The translations under genes were made by a program, and so were the position numbers. Shown here in pieces: positions 34,426-42,724 of a DNA stretch of 64,000 nucleotides (position 1 is the first letter of the stretch; the number at the start of each line of letters is the position of its first letter). This DNA is from Thermoflexibacter ruber. Lineage in GTDB: Bacteria > Bacteroidota > Bacteroidia > Cytophagales > Thermoflexibacteraceae. The notes below the pieces were generated by a model that was not told the origin of the DNA, searched no databases, and saw only the letters and a list, made by a program, of their open reading frames with translations. The DNA lies in contig NZ_FONY01000024.1 in assembly GCF_900113045.1 (NCBI RefSeq), positions 22,976-86,975 of the forward strand. The letters run 5' to 3'.

Positions 34426-35361
34426 TTATTTGAATCTATTGTTGATAATGCGAATGACTTTGGTTTGTTGTCCTGCTTCTTTCCTGCCCATATCCATCAC
34501 ATAATCAGTTGTTTTAATAGTAATTTGAGTAGCGGTAACGGTAATGTCATAGCCTACGTACTGCCAGCCTAAGCCTTGAGATACCGCAAACAAGGCGTGA
34601 TTGTCTGTGAGTTTATTATTTGCATCAAAAATCGCTACCCCCAGTACATTTGCTTCTTCTCCGTCCTCCCCGTTCTCATTTTTTTCTATATCATTGAAGT
34701 AAAAAATCAGCAAATTACCTCCCGTACTAAGTGGAACTTTGCCCAAAACTGTACCATTATAGAGCTTATGCTCCCAAAGACCGTTTATAGAACCTATATA
34801 TTGGCTTAAACTCGACTGCATTGCCGCATAGTTTTTGCCTTGCCAATTGCTTTTGAAAAGTTCATCAACAAAAAAATCTTTGTCTGTAAACTTAAAGGGC
34901 AATCCTAAAGTACACGCATTAGCAATAATCTCCCCAATACTAAAATTCATAGGGGTAGCAGATTTGAGCGTAAAAGAAAAACTTTTTGTCTTGTTTTTCC
35001 AAGTCCCTTTGATGATGCTTTCGTTGAACATATCTGTTATTTGCCCTTCAAAGGTTTCTAAGATTTCATCAGTATATTGCTTTTTGTGATGAAGCACTAA
35101 GCGATTTTCTGCTATGTCGTAATATCCGTCTAAATGAAGAGAGTTCCCTTTCTGCGAATTGTATCCGTAATAAGCCGAGAGCATACGCTTGTTGCTGTTA
35201 TTCTCATAATATTGACTTGTAAAATACAGCCAAATAGGAAAGCGGTCTATACTCCCTGCAAACCATACACCTGCCTCTGGGCTATTTATATGCACTTGTT
35301 GGGCATGGGTAGATGCTGTTACCAACAAGAAAAGGAATAGTGCAATCAAAACTTTTTTCAT
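34426..35361 (-). CDS. Secreted protein of unknown function (cluster member 1)
   Basis: A 311-residue exported protein with signal peptide MKKVLIALFLFLLVTASTHA and cleavage near AQQ. The mature protein begins GVWFAGSIDRFPIWLYFTSQ and SAYYGYNSQKGNSLHLDGYY, a pattern common in Bacteroidota proteins of unnamed function where strands alternate with G-Y-Y motifs. IIKGTWKNKTKSFSFTLKS closes the first domain. The second part ends DITVTATQITIKTTDYVMDM. It is the first gene of the eight-gene run, and a candidate -7 element (TAAGTTTG, complement of 35465-35472) lies about 100 bases upstream. Confidence 0.65.
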   Translation of the reverse strand: MKKVLIALFLFLLVTASTHAQQVHINSPEAGVWFAGSIDRFPIWLYFTSQYYENNSNKRMLSAYYGYNSQKGNSLHLDGYYDIAENRLVLHHKKQYTDEILETFEGQITDMFNESIIKGTWKNKTKSFSFTLKSATPMNFSIGEIIANACTLGLPFKFTDKDFFVDELFKSNWQGKNYAAMQSSLSQYIGSINGLWEHKLYNGTVLGKVPLSTGGNLLIFYFNDIEKNENGEDGEEANVLGVAIFDANNKLTDNHALFAVSQGLGWQYVGYDITVTATQITIKTTDYVMDMGRKEAGQQTKVIRIINNRFK

Positions 35362-35464
35362 CTGTCTTTTTTAGATATTGGGTTGTACTCTGTTTATCGG
35401 ACTTTAATTGATATTTTTTATTTTACTAATAAAAAGTTTATCAGTGATTTATTGATTGACCTTG

Positions 35465-35472
35465 CAAACTTA
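35465..35472 (-). promoter_or_regulatory. Candidate -7 element for the secreted-protein cluster
   Basis: The minus strand reads TAAGTTTG, matching TAnnTTTG, about 100 bases ahead of the first cluster gene (start at 35361). No TTG box is visible at the right distance, so the call is weak. Confidence 0.3.
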
Positions 35473-35574
35473 CAGCAAGTTTTGTTAGCATTTTTGACAG
35501 ATGAGTAGCCTACGGTATTTGTCGAGAAAGTGATTGGGTTTGTTGAGAATTTGAAATAGAGAAGTGTGCATTCA

Positions 35575-35605
35575 TTGGTGATATGAAAGGTTTAGTGTAT
35601 TTTTG
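35575..35605 (+). promoter_or_regulatory. Promoter of the TPR/LytS-type kinase operon
   Basis: TTG (35575-35577), a 20-base spacer and TATTTTTG (35598-35605) match the Bacteroidota promoter. The predicted start of transcription is about 35612, which lies downstream of the ATG at 35583 and so supports translation from the ATG at 35631. Confidence 0.55.
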
Positions 35606-35630
35606 TTTTATATCCACCATTGCAAACACC

Positions 35631-37433
35631 ATGAAAAACACACTTTACCTATTCATCTTCCTTTTTCTTTGCTTAGCAGAGGGACTTTTTGCCCAGCAAA
35701 ATAGTGAAGACAGTCTTTGGGTAGCCTTAGAGAGAGAAGATTTGGCGGATTCTGTAAAAATGAGCAAGCAAATAGAATTAGCCAACCTCTATTTCCAGAA
35801 AGGAAATTACAAACGAGCTATCGAGATTTGTGAAAATGTGCTTGCTGATGCCCAAAAAAACAATTACAAAGGCATAGAAGCTGATGCGGCGCATCGATTA
35901 GGCTCCTTGCTTACCGATGAGGGCAAGTTCCCCCAAGCCCTTGATTTGCTTTTGAAAGCCGTACAACTACGAAAGGATTTAGGCGACAAACTTAATGTAG
36001 CGAGGTCATTGAACAATATTGGAGCTATTTATATAGAGCTAAAAAACTATTCCAAGGCGTTGGAGTTTATGCAAGAGGCTTTGCAAATTCTAAAAAAAGC
36101 GGAAAACTTAGGTGGAGTGGCACTTATTAGCGGGAATATTGGGAATGTGTATAACAATATGCACCAATACGATTCTGCCTTGTGGTACGTGCAACAATCT
36201 TTGCAAATTCGCAAAAAGATGCAAGACAAACAAGGGGAAGCCTACACCCTCAACTACTTAGGAGGCATTTATGAAAAACAAAACAAGCCCAATCTGGCAA
36301 TCCAATACTACTTAGAAGCCTTGAAAATAGAGAAGGAGGTCAAGGATTATTATTTGATGTGTTTTTCTTATCAAAATATTGGTTATCTGTATCTAATGCT
36401 CAAAAATGCAAGTTTAGCAAGAGATTATTTCCAAAAAGCTGAGGCAGTAGCCCGCCAAATCGGTGCGTCCAAAGAGCTTTCCAAAGTCTATCGACTCTAT
36501 GCCCAAGTAGATTCGGCGGAAAACAATTTCCAGCGCGCTTACCAATGGCAAATACTGCATCAACAACTCAAAGACAGTATTTTTAATGTAGAAAAAAGCA
36601 AGCAAATTGCAGAGTTGCAAACTTCTTTTGAGGTTGCCCAAAAAGAAAGTCAAATCAAAGACCTCTCTCAAAAAGCACAAATCCAAGAATTAGAAATAGA
36701 AAGACGCAATTGGCTTTTAGGAGGTTCTTTGGTACTCTTACTAATTTTAGGCTTTGCGGTTTACGAATTTGCCCATAATCGCCGCATTGAGGCACGTTAC
36801 CAACTTTTGCAAAGCGAACTTAGGTGGCGCAGAAGCCAAATGAACCCACATTTTTTCTTTAATGCTATGGGAGCTATCCAAGATGTAGTTTCTCGCTCTG
36901 AAACTTCTACCGCCATCGCCTACATCGCCAAGTTTGCCAAGCTCATGCGCCAAACCTTAGAGTAGTCCCAAGAAGAATTTATAGTATTAAGCACTGAAAT
37001 AGAGATGCTTCGCTATTATTTGGACTTGCAAAAACTTCGCTTCCCCCAAAAATTTACTTACCAACTCACCCATGATGAAAATTTGGAAACTGATGAAATC
37101 CTGATTCCTGTTATGCTTCTTCAGCCTATCATAGAAAATGCCATAGAGCATGGATTCAAAGAAAAGCAAGAGGGTGGTGAGCTTCTTATTTATTTTCAAA
37201 AATCTGATAATCAGCTTGCTATCTCAATCAAAGACAATGGCGTAGGTATGCCTACTTGTGAAGAAAAAACGGAAATTCAGCATGGAAAACATCGCTCTAT
37301 GTCAGGACAGATTTTGCAAGACCGCATTCGCCTACTTTCTAAGCAAAGTAGCTTTCCCGTTGGAATAGAATTTGATAGTAAGCCAAATGTAGGCACAGAT
37401 GTAAGCCTTCGTATGCTCTTAAAATACGCCTAA
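35631..37433 (+). pseudogene. TPR sensor histidine kinase (LytS/His_kinase type) interrupted by an in-frame amber codon
   Basis: The reading frame runs from ATG 35631 to TAA 37431-37433 (600 codons) but is broken by TAG at 36963-36965. The first part (444 residues) has a signal peptide (MKNTLYLFIFLFLCLAEGLF), six TPRs (about 30-330), a coiled coil, a transmembrane helix (about 366-382; WLLGGSLVLLLILGFAVY) and the His_kinase motif MNPHFFFNAMG with H407. After the TAG the same frame continues SQEEFIVLSTEIEMLRYYLDLQKLRFP, then LLQPIIENAIEHGF (N box) and DNGVGMP (G box). Both halves are well conserved, so the stop is recent, a sequencing error, or read through. An independent downstream product could start at ATG 37005. 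The LytTR regulator starts 1 base after the stop at 37433. Confidence 0.85.
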
Positions 37434-37434
37434 A

Positions 37435-38175
37435 ATGAAGTTTGTTATCATAGATGACGAAGAGAAACACCGCAATTTGATTAAAAGCATTTTGAAAGAG
37501 GAGAAAAACCTCCTTTGCTCAGGGGAAGCTACTTGCGTAGCTGAAGGATTGGCTTTGATAGAGGAAACCTCTCCCGATTTGGTGCTTTTGGACATAGATA
37601 TGCCTGACGGCACAGGTTTTGACTTACTAAAAAGCATTTCCCCTATTGATTTTCAGGTAGTTTTTATTACTGCTCATGACGAGTTTGCAGTAAAAGCCTT
37701 TAAATTCAGTGCTTTAGACTATTTGCTCAAACCCATAGACCCTGAAGAGTTGCTTTTAGCAGTACAAAAAGCCCCAAAAGTCCAACAGCAATCCCAAAAC
37801 CAATTGCAGTTAGCCACGCTTCTGAGCAATGTAGAAAGTTTCAGCCAGCAAGTAAAAAAGCTGGTCTTAAAAGACAGCGACAATATCTACATAGTAAGCA
37901 CGCAAGAAATTTTGTACCTACAAGCCCATAACAACTATACCAGTTTTTTCCTTACAGAAAACCGTAAAATTGTTGTTTCCAAGACCTTAAAAGAATACGA
38001 GCAGTTACTGGAAAACAGTGGTTTTTTCCGCACTCATCAGTCTTACCTCATTAACTTGGCGTACCTGCAACGCATAGACAAGCGCGAAGGAGGCTCTATA
38101 GTATTACAAGAAAAAATCTACCTCCCTCTTGCCCAAAGGCGTAAGGATAGCCTCTTAAAAATGTTAGAAAAATAA
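37435..38175 (+). CDS. LytTR-family response regulator
   Basis: A 246-residue regulator. The receiver domain (about 1-118) has the acidic pair IIDDEE, phospho-acceptor D53 in LVLLDIDMPDG, and the conserved lysine in DYLLKPIDPEE. The LytTR DNA-binding domain (about 145-243) reads DNIYIVSTQEILYLQAHNNYTSF, then FFRTHQSYLINLAYL and PLAQRRKDSLLKML. It starts 1 base after the kinase frame ends, so the two are a cognate pair. If the kinase is dead because of the amber codon, this regulator may be unphosphorylated or take phosphate from another LytS-type kinase. Confidence 0.95.
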   Translation: MKFVIIDDEEKHRNLIKSILKEEKNLLCSGEATCVAEGLALIEETSPDLVLLDIDMPDGTGFDLLKSISPIDFQVVFITAHDEFAVKAFKFSALDYLLKPIDPEELLLAVQKAPKVQQQSQNQLQLATLLSNVESFSQQVKKLVLKDSDNIYIVSTQEILYLQAHNNYTSFFLTENRKIVVSKTLKEYEQLLENSGFFRTHQSYLINLAYLQRIDKREGGSIVLQEKIYLPLAQRRKDSLLKMLEK

Positions 38176-38205
38176 AAGAATAGAGAAAATTTTAATTTTT
38201 AGGAA

Positions 38206-38213
38206 TAAATTTG
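38206..38213 (+). promoter_or_regulatory. Candidate -7 element upstream of the 120-residue protein
   Basis: TAAATTTG matches TAnnTTTG 38 bases before the ATG at 38252, a suitable distance. No TTG box is seen about 20 bases further upstream. Confidence 0.35.
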
Positions 38214-38251
38214 CAGGTAAGTTTTATCTGCATTTCCAAATCAAAAATCTT

Positions 38252-38614
38252 ATGCACAACGACCCTGAGTTGAATGGCAAATATCTTGGTACGATTAGTA
38301 GTGATTTTATCAAAGTAGCTGATATACTGAAAGAAACCTCTTATATGATTCGCAAAAGAGGATACTCTGATTACCCTATTTTCCCTATTTGTAAGGAGGA
38401 GATAGCTATTGGCTCGCTGTTGGCAGGAAGGAGAGAATTTGGCACAGAATGGAACTATTATGCCTCTTTTTTAAACGAGTTTATTGATAGGCAATTAGTT
38501 ACAGATGAGGAATTGTTCAGGTCTGCATGGAAATCGCCTGATGAGTTTGCTTGCCTTTTTGTTGTGGATATGGACTTTATGAACTTTGTTTTTATTCCTT
38601 TCCCAGAGGACTAA
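38252..38614 (+). CDS. Conserved hypothetical protein (120 aa)
   Basis: A 120-residue cytoplasmic protein without signal peptide or membrane helix. It contains DFIKVADILKETSYMIRKRG, YPIFPICKEEIAIGSLLAG, and an acidic end VDMDFMNFVFIPFPED. The composition and absence of low-complexity stretches indicate a real small globular protein. I believe similar proteins occur across Bacteroidota, but no function is known to me. Its stop codon lies in the first copy of a 15-base tandem repeat. Confidence 0.65.
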   Translation: MHNDPELNGKYLGTISSDFIKVADILKETSYMIRKRGYSDYPIFPICKEEIAIGSLLAGRREFGTEWNYYASFLNEFIDRQLVTDEELFRSAWKSPDEFACLFVVDMDFMNFVFIPFPED

Positions 38615-38649
38615 GCGACTTATTTCTAAGCGACTTATTTCTAAGCGAC
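38611..38649. repeat. 15-base tandem repeat, 2.6 copies, between convergent genes
   Basis: CTAAGCGACTTATTT occurs at 38611-38625 and 38626-38640, followed by a partial copy CTAAGCGAC at 38641-38649. TAA in the first copy stops the plus-strand gene at 38614, and CTA (TAG in reverse) in the third copy stops the minus-strand gene at 38641. Confidence 0.85.
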
Positions 38650-39336
38650 CTCTATTTTTTGTTGGATTTCATCTAAAGCATTCATATATTGAATCTTATT
38701 AAAAGCAAAGGCAAGGGAGTGGTAACGATTGTCTGGTTTTTGATTACGCTGAAAACTATGCCAAACGATGTATTTGCGATGAATTTCTATCTTTGCCATT
38801 AAGGCACTTCTAAAATAAGTATCTGATTTACAAATCAATAGGGCAGCTCTCTTTTCGTTATCTCCATAGCCTGCTTCTGGTTCTCCAAGCAAGTGCAAAG
38901 AAGTAGTACGGAAAAGGGACAGAGGTATGCCCTCATAAATATTTGCATCTGTTTTTTCTGCTTGGTGAATGATGTGCTTTAGATTGACTCCATTGATGAA
39001 GATTTCTACTACTTTTTTTTGTCTAAGTTCTTTGATTTCAAAATGTATTTTTTGTCTGGGCTTTTTCAATAATTTATTGATTTGAGCATTATTAGTTTTA
39101 TCAGATTTAATTCCTGCAATACCATACTGTAAGCGAATCTCCTCCAATTCTTTTTCAAACTCGTTGGTTTGATTAGGTAAAAACAGTAAAATTACATGAG
39201 AGATGATAGGTAGGAATGTCCCCATAGCAAACCAAAACCAGAATGACCTACCGCGAGAATAGGCGTAGTAACCACATACCGCAGGAATAGTGAGCCAAAA
39301 CAAGGTCATAATGATAATAAAATCTACAAATAGCAT
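38641..39336 (-). CDS. Membrane-anchored hypothetical protein
   Basis: A 231-residue protein with two N-terminal transmembrane helices (about 5-25, LVDFIIIMTLFWLTIPAVCG; about 32-54, FWFWFAMGTFLPIISHVILL). The soluble part begins with a charged linker and continues KKVVEIFINGVNLKHIIHQA, then LGEPEAGYGDNEKRAALLIC and RKYIVWHSFQRN. The first segment resembles short phospholipase D-nuclease-like anchors seen in many Bacteroidota membrane proteins. No function is recognised. It converges on the 120-residue gene and overlaps the tandem repeat at its end. Confidence 0.6.
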   Translation of the reverse strand: MLFVDFIIIMTLFWLTIPAVCGYYAYSRGRSFWFWFAMGTFLPIISHVILLFLPNQTNEFEKELEEIRLQYGIAGIKSDKTNNAQINKLLKKPRQKIHFEIKELRQKKVVEIFINGVNLKHIIHQAEKTDANIYEGIPLSLFRTTSLHLLGEPEAGYGDNEKRAALLICKSDTYFRSALMAKIEIHRKYIVWHSFQRNQKPDNRYHSLAFAFNKIQYMNALDEIQQKIEVA

Positions 39337-39447
39337 TAGATAAATACAATTTTGCTATGAAAATATGATAAAAATAATCAATAATGAGTAAATAACAAAG
39401 CCTTTATCTTTAAAGTTTTAAAAGCTGCTTAAAAAGTATTTGTTTTT

Positions 39448-39488
39448 GCAGCAAGAAGGCTTCCTGTCTTAGGAAGCCTTCTTGCTGC
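39448..39488. terminator. Perfect 18-base-pair hairpin downstream of the oligopeptide-binding gene
   Basis: GCAGCAAGAAGGCTTCCT (39448-39465) and AGGAAGCCTTCTTGCTGC (39471-39488) pair perfectly around a 5-base loop. It lies 55 bases beyond the end of the minus-strand gene at 39544. Neither strand has a good T run directly after the stem, so it may act as an RNA stabiliser or protein site instead of a classic terminator. Confidence 0.6.
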
Positions 39489-39543
39489 TATTTATCTCTA
39501 TGAAAACTGTTTGTACTTCTACAATTTATCAAGAATTACGTTA

Positions 39544-41352
39544 TTAATTATCTCCTTCTTTTTCAGATGCATTAGAAGTTTCAGGCTCGAAATATACTTC
39601 ACTGAAATCTCTATATTGCATAGGATTATTTTGGAAGTTTTTTACACGAGAACTAAGCAAGCGATAACACTCATCGTACCAAAGCACTATGATAGGAGCA
39701 TCTCTCATCGCCAGATTCTCAGCGTCCATGAAAAGTTTATTGGCTTCGACTGAGGAGGTAGAAGCAATAGCTTTTTCATAAAGCCTGTCAAATTTCTCAT
39801 TTTTGTATCTTGGAATGTTTGGATAGGAGTTTTCCCCTAATGGAGTAACGTACTTGCTATAAAACATCCAAAGGAAGTTTTGAGGGCTTGGATAGTCTGC
39901 CACCCAAGAAAGACGAATCAAGGAGAAATTACCTTTTAAGCATTTGTCCGTGATTTGGGCATGTGGTAGGATATTGATTTCTAACTGTACGTTCAAGACA
40001 TCTCTTAGCTGCTTTTGTACTTCCAATGCCACGTTAGAGTGCCTATCTCCTTCTGGGTTAAGGTCAAGCGTGATTTTTGGGAAACCTTGTCCTTTGGGAA
40101 AACCTGCTTTTGCCAAATAATATTGGGCAGAGTCTATGTTGAAATCGTATCCATGTATTTTTGTGATGTCATAGTCAGGGAAAGAAGGAGGAGTCAGACC
40201 GTGCATACCCGGCTCGTAGCCTTCTCCATTAAGCACAAAATCTAAAATCTTCTTTCGGTCAATCGCAAATGAAAAAGCCTTACGTACATTTACATCTTTG
40301 AAAACTCCGTCCATGCTCATAAAAGAGAATATCTGTGTTTGCATTTCAGGTTCTCTTTGTAACTCATATTTGCTCAATCCACCGTCTTCTACTTGTGTTT
40401 CTTCTAATATCTCGATGATGTAGTCAGTAGGTAGGCGATACATCATATCCAAATTCCCTTTGCGAAACTCAAACAATTCAGTCTTTTTATCTCTAATAAA
40501 GTTGATTTCTATGGCATCTATGAAAGGCAGTTGATTCCCGTGCTTATCTTTGCGATAATATTTATCATTTTTTACCAATTTGATTTTAATATCCTCGTCT
40601 ATGCTTGCTACTTTGTAAGGACCCGTGCCTACTGCTTTCACTCTCATCTCATTGCCATACTTCTCATAGGCTTCCTTAGGGAAGATGAAGGTTTGAGGAC
40701 GAGCCAAATGAGTGAGGAATAGCACATTGGGAGCTTCTAAAGTAATTTGTATAGTATATTTATCTATTACCTTTATCCCTTCAATTTCTGTACTTGGAGT
40801 TTTTCCACCTACCGTCGCATCGTAGTAAGCCCTTGCTCCTTTGACTACTCCATCAAAAATATCAAAAGCACGATTATTGCGGTCTTGCGTGCAAAGTCTT
40901 GTAAAGCAATATTTTACATCTTCTGCGGTTACTTCTCGTCCAGTTCCACCGGGGAAACAAGCATCATCGTGAAATAGTACTCCTTTGCGAAGTTTAAAAG
41001 TATAGACTGTATAAGAGTCATCTACTTCGTAGCTTTCCGCTAAGGCAGGGATTACTTTGAGGTTTCCGCCTTGGTCAAACTTGAAAAGTCCCTCATATAT
41101 CTGAGCGGCTACACGATAGGAATATACATCTACTATATTATGAGGGAATAAATTTTTAATGTACTCTGACTCATTCAGTCTGAATACACCTCCATAATAT
41201 CTTCCCCCGTTGGCAGGTTGCAAAGATTTTGTAGTATCTTCACTTTCGCTGCCACACCCTACCAAAAATAAGCTCAGCATTACGAATTGACAGATGATAA
41301 TGTTTCTCATCGGCTTCATCATTTTTATTGAGTTAAGTATCATTTGTTTCAC
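39544..41352 (-). CDS. Oligopeptide/dipeptide ABC transporter substrate-binding lipoprotein (SBP_bac_5 family)
   Basis: A 602-residue (or 591 from the ATG at 41319) extracytoplasmic binding protein. The lipoprotein signal MKPMRNIIICQFVMLSLFLV ends in a VGC lipobox followed by GSESED. Family blocks are IVDVYSYRVAAQIYEGLFKF, ALAESYEVDDSYTVYTFKLR, RKGVLFHDDA, VKAVGTGPYKV and DVNVRKAFSFAIDRKKI. The last 100 residues carry YPSPQNFLWMFYSKYVTPLG, and SYPNIPRYKNEKFDRLYEKA. It should capture peptides or similar solutes for an ABC importer, but no permease or ATPase gene is near. In Bacteroidota such orphan lipoproteins are usual for this family. Confidence 0.9.
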   Translation of the reverse strand: MKQMILNSIKMMKPMRNIIICQFVMLSLFLVGCGSESEDTTKSLQPANGGRYYGGVFRLNESEYIKNLFPHNIVDVYSYRVAAQIYEGLFKFDQGGNLKVIPALAESYEVDDSYTVYTFKLRKGVLFHDDACFPGGTGREVTAEDVKYCFTRLCTQDRNNRAFDIFDGVVKGARAYYDATVGGKTPSTEIEGIKVIDKYTIQITLEAPNVLFLTHLARPQTFIFPKEAYEKYGNEMRVKAVGTGPYKVASIDEDIKIKLVKNDKYYRKDKHGNQLPFIDAIEINFIRDKKTELFEFRKGNLDMMYRLPTDYIIEILEETQVEDGGLSKYELQREPEMQTQIFSFMSMDGVFKDVNVRKAFSFAIDRKKILDFVLNGEGYEPGMHGLTPPSFPDYDITKIHGYDFNIDSAQYYLAKAGFPKGQGFPKITLDLNPEGDRHSNVALEVQKQLRDVLNVQLEINILPHAQITDKCLKGNFSLIRLSWVADYPSPQNFLWMFYSKYVTPLGENSYPNIPRYKNEKFDRLYEKAIASTSSVEANKLFMDAENLAMRDAPIIVLWYDECYRLLSSRVKNFQNNPMQYRDFSEVYFEPETSNASEKEGDN

Positions 41353-41477
41353 AATAATTCAAATAAGTTTAAAATTTAAGAATAGGTTTAGAACAATGTA
41401 TAGATTTTTAAACAGTTAAGTACCAAAAATTCATACCAAAAATTGAACCTAAAATCAATAAAGCCCATAGTTGAGTG

Positions 41478-42242
41478 CTATTTATTTAATTCTAATACCA
41501 CAGGACAGTGGTCTGAAAAATATACTTTGTTCAGAATAGAACATCTTTTCAGCTTACTTTCCAAAGGCGCAGAAGCTAAATGATAGTCTATTCGCCAGCC
41601 TAAATTTTTTTCTCTTGCGCCTGCTCTTGTACTCCACCATGTATAGTTATGAGGCTCTTTATTGAAATACCTGAACGTATCTATAAATCCACTCTCCATC
41701 ACTTTACTCATCCACGCTCTCTCCTCTGGTAAAAAACCAGAAGTGTTCACATTTTTTGTTGGGTTGTGTATATCTATCTCTTTATGGCAGATGTTATAAT
41801 CACCGCTAATAATAAGTGCTGGTGCTTTCTGCTTGAGGTCGGTAACATAGCCATAAAAGTCATCGAGCCATTCATACTTAAAGTTTTGCCTTATTTCGCC
41901 TGTCGTTCCTGAGGGCATATATACACTTATCAATACAAAATCATTTGTTTCTATTTGCAGCAAACGTCCTTCCACATCGTATTTAGGCAGTCCAAAGCCA
42001 TACTGTACTCGGTTTACTTTATGCTTTGCCAAAATAGCTACCCCACTGTACCCCTTCTTTTCTGCTGGATACCAATATACTTGATAACCCATTTGCTCAA
42101 AAACAGACAAATCTACTTGGTCAGCATTGGCTTTGATTTCTTGTAAGCAAACATAATCCGCCTGCGCAGCCTCGAGCCATTCCAAGAAGCCTTTTTTAAT
42201 CACAGCCCTTATGCCGTTGATATTATAAGTAATTAGTTTCAT
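41478..42242 (-). CDS. xth: Exodeoxyribonuclease III (AP endonuclease)
   Basis: A 254-residue exonuclease-endonuclease-phosphatase fold enzyme. It starts MKLITYNINGIRAVIKKGF, with N7 and the metal-binding E35 in VCLQEIKA. Further motifs are YPAEKKGYSGVAILAK, ISGDYNICHKEIDI (catalytic Asp/Asn), RIDYHLAS and the C-terminal SDHCPVVLEL. It repairs abasic sites and removes 3' blocks in base excision repair. It stands alone on the minus strand. Confidence 0.95.
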   Translation of the reverse strand: MKLITYNINGIRAVIKKGFLEWLEAAQADYVCLQEIKANADQVDLSVFEQMGYQVYWYPAEKKGYSGVAILAKHKVNRVQYGFGLPKYDVEGRLLQIETNDFVLISVYMPSGTTGEIRQNFKYEWLDDFYGYVTDLKQKAPALIISGDYNICHKEIDIHNPTKNVNTSGFLPEERAWMSKVMESGFIDTFRYFNKEPHNYTWWSTRAGAREKNLGWRIDYHLASAPLESKLKRCSILNKVYFSDHCPVVLELNK

Positions 42243-42337
42243 AAAAGATTAACAATTCCAAATTAGTACTTTTTTTGCTTAAAAAGCAAGACTTACACAA
42301 ATAAGAAATGAAAATAATTTTTTGGTAAACTAATTTC

Positions 42338-42703
42338 TTATTGAGTAAAACGGTCTTCGACAAAGATTTCTTTTTCAAAATACTCAATGATATGTATTTT
42401 GAGCAGTTTCTCCTGTCCAAGCAAATCAAAAAAAGGAAGTTTTTTGACAAGTTTCCAGTGAGGCCATCCTTGCTCATCTACTCCTTCCAATTCATAAAAA
42501 CCTGAGAGGCTCAGCACTTTACATATCGCAATGTGCATGAGGTCTTGCTTTTCCTCTTTGGAAAAATTTTTTACGCCCTTCCCCAGTTCCTGCACTCCTA
42601 TCATAAACAATACGCCGTTTAAGTCTGGTTTTTTTCCAAAAATATGCTCAATATTTGCTACCAGACTTTCCCAAGCATCTTCTAAATCTTGTTCTGTTTT
42701 CAT
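42338..42703 (-). CDS. Conserved hypothetical protein (121 aa)
   Basis: A 121-residue soluble protein. It contains LEDAWESLVANIEHIFGKKP, LNGVLFMIGVQELGKGVKNF, KQDLMHIAICKVLSLSGFYE and WPHWKLVKKLPFFDLLGQEK. It is mostly helical with no signal peptide. I have the impression that it is a conserved Bacteroidota protein, sometimes next to exonuclease or translation genes, but no function is known to me. It ends 95 bases before xth starts and begins 21 bases after the gene at 42725. Confidence 0.65.
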   Translation of the reverse strand: MKTEQDLEDAWESLVANIEHIFGKKPDLNGVLFMIGVQELGKGVKNFSKEEKQDLMHIAICKVLSLSGFYELEGVDEQGWPHWKLVKKLPFFDLLGQEKLLKIHIIEYFEKEIFVEDRFTQ

Positions 42704-42724
42704 CTGCCTTTAAAAGTTTTCTTT

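Noticed and set aside
36963..36965. Amber codon read as pyrrolysine or another special amino acid
   Set aside because: Pyrrolysine use is not known in this phylum and no pyl gene or special stem-loop was seen; mutation, error or plain readthrough are simpler.
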